A DNA stretch of 64,000 nucleotides from Schistocerca nitens (lineage: Eukaryota; Arthropoda; Insecta; Orthoptera; Acrididae): positions 644,548,974-644,612,973 of the forward strand of contig NC_064616.1 in the NCBI RefSeq assembly GCF_023898315.1. Reading direction: 5' to 3'. Numbering within the stretch: the first letter of the stretch is position 1; every line of letters begins with the position of its first letter. Below are positions 57,026-64,000 of the stretch, in pieces. The position numbers were made by a program, and so were the translations under genes. The notes beneath the pieces were generated by a model. That model had not been told where the DNA came from and did not search any database. It was given only the letters and a program-made list of their open reading frames with translations.

Positions 57026-58610
57026 CAGGGTGTTACAAAAAGGTACGGCAAAACTTTCAGGAAACATTCCTCACACACAAAGAAAGAAAATATGTTATGT
57101 GGACATGTGTCCGAAAACGCTTACTTTCCATGTCACAGCTCATTTTATTACTTCTCTTCAAATCACATTAATCATGGAATGGAAACACACAGCAACAGAA
57201 CGTACCAGCGTGACTTCAAACACTTTGTTACAGGAAATGTTCAAAATGTCCTCCGTTAGCGAGGATACATGCATCCACCCTCCGTCGCATGGAATCCCTG
57301 ATGCGCTGATGCAGCCCTGGAGAATGGCGTATTGTATCACAGCCGTCCACAATACGAGCACGAAGAGTCTCTACATTTGGTACCGGGGTTGCGTAAACAA
57401 GAGCTTTCAAATGCCCCCATAAATGAAAGTCAAGAGGGTTGAGGTCAGGAGAGCGTGGAGGCCATGGAATTGGTCCGCAAATACCAATCCATCGGTCACC
57501 GAATCTGTTGTTGAGAAGCGTACGAACACTTCGACTGAAATGTGCAGGAGCTCCATCGTGCATGAACCACATGTTGTGTCATACTTGTAAAGGCACATGT
57601 TCTAGCAGCACAGGTAGAGTATCCCGTATGAAATCATGATAACGTGCTCCATTGAGCGTAGGTGGAAGAACATGGGGCCCAATCAAGACATCACCAACAA
57701 TGCCTGCCCAAACGTTCGCAGAAAATCTGTGTTGATGACGTCTGTGTTGATGACGTGATTGCACAATTGCGTGCGGTTATCGTCAGCCCACACATGTTTA
57801 TTGTGAAAATTTACAATTTGATCACGTTGGAATGAAGCCTCATCCGTAAAGAGAACATTTGCACTGAAATGAGGATTTTCACATTGTTGGATGAACCATT
57901 CGCAGAAGTGTACCCGTGGAGGCCAATCAGATGCTGATCGTTCCTGCACGCGCTGTACATGGTACGGAAACAACTGGTTCTCCCGTAGCACTCTCCATAC
58001 AGTGACGTGGTCAACGTTACCTTATACAGCAGCAACTTCTCTGACGCTGACATTAGGGTTATCGTCAACTTCACGAAGAATTGCCTCGTCCATTGCAGGT
58101 GTCCTCGTCGTCCTAGGTCTTCCCCAGTCGCGAGTCATAGGCTGGAATGTTCCGTGCGCCGATCAATTGCTTCGAACGTCTTCCTGTCGGGACACCTTCG
58201 TTCTGGAAATCTGTCTCGATACAAACGTACCGCGCCACGGCTATTGCCCCGTGCTAATCCATACATCAAATGGGCAGCTGCCAACTCCGCATTTATAAAC
58301 ATTGCACTGACTGCAAAACCACGTTCGTGATAAACACTAACCTGTTGATGCTACGTACTGATGTGCTTGATGCTAGTACTGTAGAGCAATGAGTCGCATG
58401 TCAAGACAAGCACCGAAGTCAACATTATCTTCCTTCAATTGGGCCAACTGGCGGTGAATCGAGGAAGTACAGTACATACTGACGAAACTAAAATGAGCTC
58501 TAACATGGAAATTAAGCGTTTCCGGACACATGTCCACATAACATCTTTTCTTTATTTGTGTGTGAGGAATGTTACCTGAAAGTTTGGCCGTACCTTTTTG
58601 TAACAGCCTG
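57026..58610 (-). mobile_element. Rosa-like (DD41D) transposon, copy 2
   Basis: Same termini as copy 1 (CAGGGTGTTACAAAAAGGTA at 57026-57045 and its near-complement at 58591-58610), with TA on both sides (57024-57025, 58611-58612). Removing it restores LINE-A sequence across the TA (CCCACATA followed by AAGGGAGAAATG), which fits a clean cut-and-paste insertion. Confidence 0.93.
57228..58302 (-). pseudogene. Rosa-like transposase (DD41D), copy 2, broken
   Basis: Minus strand. The DUF4817-type start is near 58302 (MFINAELAAAHLMYGL-like). HTH VTLTTSLYGECYG and MLRENQLFPYHVQRVQERSA follow (58074-57930), then the first Asp ANVLFTDEASFQRDQIVNFH (57860-57810). HRFSANVWAGIVGDVLIGPH and RDTLPVLLEHVPLQV end at the TGA at 57579-57581 (shared with copy 1). 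The next block is WFMHDGAPAHFSRSVRTLLN and WPPRSPDLNPLDFHLWG (57572-57420), DD41D. A short tandem duplication (NTDVINTD, about 57730-57755) is private to this copy. The first-Asp block is better kept than in copy 1. Confidence 0.88.
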
Positions 58611-58753
58611 TAAAGGGAGAAATGACCATCATAATAAAATAAGAGTTCGCACGCTGTTCGAGAGTGGAACGGTAGAGAAGTGGCTTAAAGGTGGTTCGAT
58701 GAACCCTCTGCCAGGCACTTAATTGTGAACTGCAGAGTAACCATGTAGATGTA

Positions 58754-59350
58754 GAACATCGTTACAGGCGATGAAACATTGGCTCAGCATTTCGATCCGG
58801 AAACAAACCGGCAATCCATTGAGTGGCGACACACCACCTCTTCTCCGAAGAAAAACTTTAGAGCCGCATCCTCAACAGGTAAAATCATCACGACGGTGTT
58901 CTGGACCTCTGATGAAGCTATTCTGTCTGATGTTCTCCTTAGTGGTGCAACGATCGACTCTGAAGTGTGTTATGTTACCCTCAGGAATTTGAAGAAACTA
59001 CATCAGCGTGTTCGTCGCCACAAATATGCGAACGAACTTCTCCTTCTTTATGACAACGCAAGGTCTTGCACAAGTCTTCGCACGCGAGAGCAACTCACAA
59101 AACTTCATTGGACTGTTCTTCCTCATCCACCCCGAACCTTATATCTCGCACCTTCCGACTTCCATCTGTTTGGCACAATGAAGGAGGCACTCCGCGGGAA
59201 GCAGTACGTGGATGATGGGGAGGTACTGATGCTGCAAAACGTTGGCTTCGTCGTCGATCAATAGAATGTTGTCATGCAGTCATACTGGCCTTCAGAGTAA
59301 GGTGGCGTAAGGCCGTCGTATTGAACGGAGATTATGTTGAAAAATAGGGT
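58754..59350 (+). pseudogene. Mariner transposase, catalytic part
   Basis: This resumes directly after the LINE-A tail with IVTGDETLAQHFDPETNRQS (first catalytic Asp, about 58758-58815) and continues open to 59264: IEWRHTTSSPKKNFRAASST, ELLLLYDNARSCTSLRTREQ (second Asp) and LYLAPSDFHLFGTMKEALRG (third Asp). Thirty-four residues separate the last two, giving DD34D. The usual YSPDLAPSD block is altered to RTLYLAPSD, but the Asp is kept. The C-terminal RWRKAVVLNGDYVEK-like tail is in another frame near 59290-59346. It is inactive because it is split and frame-shifted. Confidence 0.85.
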
Positions 59351-59457
59351 TTAGTAGCCAAAAGAGTGGGGAATAACACGGTGCATTGGAATCGTGAATA
59401 AAACCAATCTGCTTTAGAGAAAAAAAAAGTGTTGCATTACTTACTTAACGCTCCTCA

Positions 59458-59784
59458 TAAGTCGTGGTTGCTGAATTCGAAAATGAAATGAGTTTTTGGC
59501 AGTTAGTTACGAGTAGTTAATTAGTTACATTTACCATAGATCATTTGGACGATTCTGGGGTAAATACAAAAAAATGTGTGAAATGCGGAAAAATCAGGAT
59601 ACCAAATGGGAATACAGGTTATCTGTATTTATACAGAGAGAGTAATCGAAATTCGAGGCGTAAGTTATAAGACTTCAATGTAAGCCCTGTATATGGGATG
59701 ACACCACACACCCACTTAGAAAGAAGAGCATTATACCGAGGGAGTAATCGGAATTTATGGTAGAAGCTCTACGACTTTGACGTA
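59458..59784. other. Unassigned DNA
   Basis: Nothing recognised between the mariner end and the SINE3 target duplication. Confidence 0.4.
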
Positions 59785-59794
59785 ACCACTAGGT

Positions 59795-59993
59795 GAAATG
59801 AAATGTCGTGTGGCTAGGGCCTCCCGTCGGGTAGACCGTTCGCGTCGATGGGGATGAGATGATGATGATTAGGACAACACAACACAACACCCAGTCCCTG
59901 AGCGGAGAAAATCTCCGACCCAGCCGGGAATCGAACCCGGGCCCTTAGGATTGACAGTCTGTCACGCTGACCACTCAGCTACCGGGGGCGGAC
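59795..59993 (-). mobile_element. SINE3 copy (tRNA-headed)
   Basis: Minus-strand head GTCCGCCCCCGGTAGCTGAG and box B GGGTTCGATTCCCGGCTGG, with a GATGATGATTAGGACAACAC tail region as written on the plus strand. 10-bp duplication ACCACTAGGT at 59785-59794 and 59994-60003. Confidence 0.9.
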
Positions 59994-60305
59994 ACCACTA
60001 GGTATGTGCTTTAATAGTGGTAAGACGGGACAGTCTAGACACATGGCCTCAAGACGGAACTGTTGTATTCCCCTACACGTGTGCCTTACTGTACCAGCAG
60101 TAGGCATATCGGAAAAAAATTTAACAGGGATGCACTGGAATTTCGAGAATATATGAAAAAACCTATGGTTATGTCATATAAACTGAAGATGGCCGACATA
60201 AAAATGCATGTTCTAATGGCTCAATTGCCTGGACTGTTGTATGAGATTTTTGTAGACTATTATCACGTTATGGATGTGGATATAATCCACGACTTTCCTG
60301 TGATT

Positions 60306-60543
60306 GGCCGAGCGAGGTGGCGCAGTGGTTAGCACACTGGACTCGCATTCGGGAGGACGTCGTTTCAATCCCGCGTCCGGGTATCCTGATTTAGGTTTTC
60401 CGTGATTTCCCTAAATCGCTTCAGGCAAATTCCGGGATGGTTTCTTTGAAAGGTCACGGCCTACTTCCTTCCCCATCCTTCTCTAATCTGATGGGACCCA
60501 TGACCTCGCTGTTTGGTCTCCTACCCCAAACAACCTAACCCTC
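60306..60543 (+). mobile_element. SINE4 copy (tRNA-headed)
   Basis: Head GCGAGGTGGCGCAGTGGTTA and GCACACTGGACTCGCATTC, box B GTTTCAATCCCGCGTC, body GATTTAGGTTTTCCGTGATT, 3' part CATGACCTCGCTGTTTGGTC. The probable duplication TCCTGTGATT / TCCTGGGATT at 60296-60305 and 60544-60553 has one mismatch. Confidence 0.9.
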
Positions 60544-60895
60544 TCCTGGGATTTCTAAAATAATGGAGATGTGTGACTACCTAACATAAAACCACGAATA
60601 CCGTGTGCGAGATGAAGATTACAAGGAAGGTAATAAGGTCATTCACAATCCATGCGTGTATATGAGTTGGCGTTGGTAGTTAACATTGTGTATTGACCTT
60701 TTTTTCTGGGTGGATATTTGGAAGAAGAGGAAGAAGTGATCTTGTATATACTTTGTAGATTCTCGGGTTTGGTGGAGAATCCGAATCACTATTTGATTCT
60801 AAAGAAACCTGATACGGTAACCAGTAAGACCATAAATATTTTTGAATATTTGCACATAGAATATGGACAAGTATGATAAATATGTTGAAGTATGG

Positions 60896-61106
60896 CCGGC
60901 CGAAGTGGCCGTGCGGTTAAAGGCGCTGCAGTCTGGAACCGCAAGACCGCTACGGTCGCAGGTTCGAATCCTGCCTCGGGCATGGATGTTTGTGATGTCC
61001 TTAGGTTAGTTAGGTTTAACTAGTTCTAAGTTCTAGGGGACTAATGACCTCAGCAGTTGAGTCCCATAGTGCTCAGAGCCATTTGAACCATTTTTTTTTT
61101 TTTTTT
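60896..61106 (+). mobile_element. SINE1 copy with long T tail
   Basis: Full-length plus-strand copy ending in ATTTGAACCA and about 16 T. 13-bp duplication TGTTGAAGTATGG at 60883-60895 and 61107-61119. Confidence 0.95.
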
Positions 61107-61119
61107 TGTTGAAGTATGG

Positions 61120-62782
61120 AAAATGTTGTTGATGATGGAACAACGAAACTTGATGCTGATGACGCCAGTGTAGTCGCCTTTCCGTTAGGTCCCTGCCCAC
61201 CGGTGGAGAGAGAAAACACATCCATAAGGGCTGCAAGTATGTGCGTAAGTTATAGCTCTGCTCGCAATGTGCTAGATTATGAAGCAAAAAATCGGTTACC
61301 TCCATGACAATACTGCAATTGAAGGCAGTAGAACCACAGAAATTCGTCCAAAAAGTAGGTTACCAGCCCCCTAATGGACTGGGTTGTAATGATTGCTCAC
61401 ATTTTGTTTACATTCATCTCCACGACTTAGATCAGCAACTAATACTATTGTTTAACATTTACGTAATTTTAAGTTAATCATCATAATTTTAGCCAATGTT
61501 TTCGGTTTTTACTACATGCACATTAATTTACAATACACTTCAGGCGTGAGGGACATAAAAGAAAAGTTGGTATTGTTGATATTCTGCATAGTTTACATAA
61601 CATTAGAGATACACATTCGCAGATTCTGAAGTCAGTTCCTCGGAGTCAGCCAAGATGCAATCTACATGAATTTCGCCTATATCACATCGATGTGCGGTAG
61701 GTCAAGCTGGCTTCGCCCACGCATCAGAGCAACAATGTGACCTTACAGCTAGCCAGCGTCATCATCCCGTGCTGTTAACAGTTACCGCATTGCATTATTT
61801 AAACAAGTAAATACACTGTTGCACTGCAAAGTGGGACTGGCTGACATTAAAGAATGTGTATTCTAATGGACTGACTTTTTGGACTACTGTAACAAATTCG
61901 TGTAGACAACTATCACACTAAATGAGGCAGGTATTAAACATAAGTGTCATATTGCTAAAGCTATAGAAACACATTTTCTCAATCCAGGACACTGTTCTCC
62001 ACAATTTAGTTTAAAAAAAGGCTGTTAAGGGATTATGATTGACTGCTTTCGAGTATAAAAACACATATGTAACACTACTGTCATTCTGCAATTTCTCTAT
62101 TGTTATAATAACAACACACAAAAGTTGTCTGTGATGGAAGTACACCTTCCAGACAATCATGACCAAGGAAAGGCTATAAAGTATGTTCTTTCTACCTATA
62201 CTTTTACTTACTTGAATGTAAACTATGTGGAAATCTATGTTAAGCATCTGATTCTATTGCTCTGCTGGAGTACTGGCTATTCTTCATTATTAACTTGCAT
62301 TTCAAAATCAGGAGTGGGAGGGGTTAAGTGCTGTAGCTTTAACGGAAATTTGGTTATGTTGAGAGGCAGTACGATACATTATAATACTTTACTAAAAAGG
62401 GGGGACTGACATCTGTACATGACAGAAATTGTTGGATGCTCCACTTAAAATAAAAAAAAGGCTGAAAGCATATTTTAGACGATCTTTGTTCGCAGTCTCC
62501 AACACAGGCAACGTAGGTATTAAACATAAGGTTATATTAAAGCTGTGGGAAACATGTTTCTCAAGCTAGAACTTTGTTAAAGTGATACATCATGCATTGA
62601 AATTCGATATCAAGACGGAAAATACCTACATTGCATTTTAAGGGTGACACATACAAAAAGCGCAACACACCTCTGTGGTCCACTTCATAGCACAATTGGA
62701 GGTCTGAACATGAAAGAAGACATTAAGTGATATGGTATTATGTGTACTCACTACATGTATGTTTCAGCATTAGCAACTGAAA
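61120..62782. other. Unassigned AT-rich DNA
   Basis: No coding domain or repeat recognised. Confidence 0.4.
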
Positions 62783-63860
62783 GTGAAAGTAAATAACCGT
62801 GAAGATCGAACAAACGATTTGACAAAAAAAATCAGAAAGAAAATTTCAGAGCTGCAGGAAAGCGAACTGGAAGAGAAAATCATCACACGCAAGGATTACA
62901 TGAACGTACTAGATGAGAAGTGGAGCATTTACCACCTTGCAAGAGAACGAAAAATGTCTAAACAGAGATACATAGGTAATATCTTGTCTGCAGACTGGAA
63001 TGAATATGTTAGCTAGGAGGAATTCAAAGATCATTTCCAAAGGCTGTATGGAGCGCAATGATCTGGTGCTACAAAAACAGCACAGGCGTTACGAGATTCT
63101 ACATATATCCATCACTCAAAGATAGTACTACTTTCTCAGAATCAGTAGCCCAAGAAGAAATAGAAGGCATTTTAAAAAAATCACCGCCAAAATACAGGAG
63201 CCCGTGAGTAGTGTGTCTCTCCCATGAATTTTGTAAAAGTTTCTGGCCAATCATAAAGAAAAGAGTGCACAGAAGTGGCGAGGAAGGAACAACGCTGTAG
63301 ACACTTCGTCTATACTCTGAGGAGGAAAAAAGGAACTCACATTAATACTACTCATTTCCATGAAAAATATGCCAGAAGAAATAACAGATAACGTTGTTAT
63401 ACACAGGCTCGAAAATCATACCTCGTGACAGTGTGGAAGATTAAAAATTACCCTTCGAGACATCCTGGAGCCGGAATAGATGTGTAGTGTACCCAACAAA
63501 AGTATCATAGATGGAATTTCCTCCTTAGAGACATGGTCTTCTTCTCACAGCAACAGCAGATACAAGCACTAGGGCTACTGAAGATCGATTTTTAGAGAAA
63601 GCCTTCGATAAAGTCAGTCAACAGTACCTAAGACGTGTGTTACATCGTTTTTGATTTCCACAAACAATAACAGATTTACTACTACCGAATTAATACCAAA
63701 TGGTTTCCAAAGTGCACATCCTACGAAAACATTAACAATCCAACGTTGTCAGATACGGTTGCCTTTTATAGATGATACTGTTCGTCATCTCTTTGGAACC
63801 ATTAATCCACACGGTTAACGCCTATATACAAGGACTACAGGTTGTTGTGCGACCGTTCAC
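62783..63860 (+). pseudogene. LINE fragment (L1/Tx1-like?), pre-RT and RT remnants
   Basis: The open frame 62783-63016 is a charged, helix-prone pre-RT segment (ISELQESELEEKIITRKDYM, HLARERKMSKQRYIGNILSA). Beyond it, across several frames, I can read VAQEEIEGILKKSPPKYRSP (about 63140-63205), SFWPIIKKRVHRSG (63238-63280), VPNKSIIDGISSLETWSS-like text (63490-63545) and EKAFDKVSQQYLRRVLHRF (63600-63650), the RT motif A region. These blocks are typical of non-LTR retrotransposons; the clade is uncertain. The APE domain and motifs B and C are not recognisable. It is cut on the right by SINE1. Confidence 0.6.
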
Positions 63861-63903
63861 TGCCAATGCCTACACTCATGGGATACATAATACTTATGGA
63901 ACG

Positions 63904-64000
63904 CCGGCCGCAGTGGACGTGCGGTTCTAGGCGCTACAGTCTGGAACCGTGAGACCGCTGCGGTCGCAGGTTCGAATCCTGCCTCGGGCATGGATGTGTG
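63904..64000 (+). mobile_element. SINE1 copy, cut by window end
   Basis: GCCGGCCGCAGTGGACGTGC head, box B GGTTCGAATCCTGCC and GGGCATGGATGTGTG. The 3' half and duplication lie outside the window. Confidence 0.95.

Larger units (their letters stand above)
56574..58753 (+). pseudogene. LINE-A copy 4 (RT C-terminal part), split by a rosa-like element
   Basis: Plus-strand, strongly 5'-truncated. It starts near the NSTKYLG region (about 56600), then the thumb (RLRFIGRTFRGCNRSNKE-like, 56695-56760), TDIIHELGWQSLKQRRFSLR and LLMKFQSPV (56895-56985). The sequence stops at the TA where the rosa-like element inserted (57024-57025) and resumes at 58613 with the GRNDHHNKIR-like C-terminal region. The 3' UTR ends in ATGTAGATGTAG at about 58742-58753. 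The junction with the mariner shows only a short shared GAACA, so the TSD is unclear. Confidence 0.85.
55918..59457 (+). mobile_element. Mariner (DD34D) transposon, split by nested insertions
   Basis: Left end CGAGGGGCTATCTATAAGTA followed by ATGCAAC; the right end is the imperfect complement (GTTGCATTACTTACTTAACG, CTCCTCA) ending at 59457 with TA after it. The transposase is split by a LINE-A copy (about 56574-58753), which in turn contains a rosa-like element (57026-58610). Without insertions the mariner would be about 1.36 kb, the normal size. Confidence 0.88.

Overview
The window looks like repeat-dominated nuclear DNA of an orthopteran insect, most likely a Schistocerca-type grasshopper. 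The basis is at least 16 copies of one tRNA-headed SINE that I recognise as abundant in that genus, together with insect mariner, Tc1, rosa-like, pogo-like, CR1/jockey-like LINE and Dong/R4-like elements. The species call is inference. I found no intact host protein gene, no genuine tRNA or rRNA gene, no CRISPR array and no bacterial or viral gene cluster. Almost every recognisable coding stretch is the broken remains of a transposable element.

Layout. 1-5.6 kb: a LINE reverse transcriptase (RT) fragment on the minus strand, a small foldback repeat, unassigned DNA and a degraded Tc1-like element. 6-9.6 kb: two minus-strand copies of 'LINE-A', one carrying a SINE with a 15-bp target-site duplication (TSD), joined by a Tc1/LINE mosaic. 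10.6-14.1 kb: a nearly complete but dead Dong/R4-type LINE seated in a (TAA)n tract. 14.2-15.0 kb: a large imperfect palindrome. 15.7-18.2 kb: a SINE inside a SINE, a 39-bp minisatellite and another SINE. 20.2-24.2 kb: a minus-strand CR1-type LINE ('LINE-B') whose ORF1 still shows an esterase-like domain, split by three SINEs. 24.6-30.2 kb: mostly unassigned DNA with SINEs and transposon scraps. 30.8-34.3 kb: 'LINE-C' with two SINEs. 34.4-41.3 kb: a pogo-like transposon split by a 5S-rRNA-derived SINE, two tRNA SINEs and a third LINE-A copy, which itself holds a SINE and a 50-bp mini-insert. 42.3-43.8 kb: a rosa-like (DD41D) element with long terminal inverted repeats (TIRs). 45.0-47.6 kb: a second DD41D element holding a DD34D mariner and a SINE. 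49-51.9 kb: 'LINE-D' and a second Tc1-like copy. 55.9-59.5 kb: a three-level nest (mariner, then LINE-A, then rosa-like). 59.8-64 kb: four tRNA-derived SINEs and a LINE fragment.

How the parts work together: there is no operon or pathway here. The autonomous LINEs (RT, with APE or restriction-like endonuclease) are the plausible source of the machinery that moved the SINEs, which end in clean 9-15 bp TSDs. The DNA elements inserted at TA dinucleotides. Nesting gives a relative order: pogo, the outer mariner and the LINEs are older, and most SINE1 copies are the youngest layer. The most notable items are the 0.8-kb palindrome, the 3' domain shared by SINE families with different tRNA heads, the 5S-derived SINE, the Dong-like element in its expected TAA target, and the identical TGA stop in both rosa-like copies. 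None of these amounts to a demonstrated new biological system.
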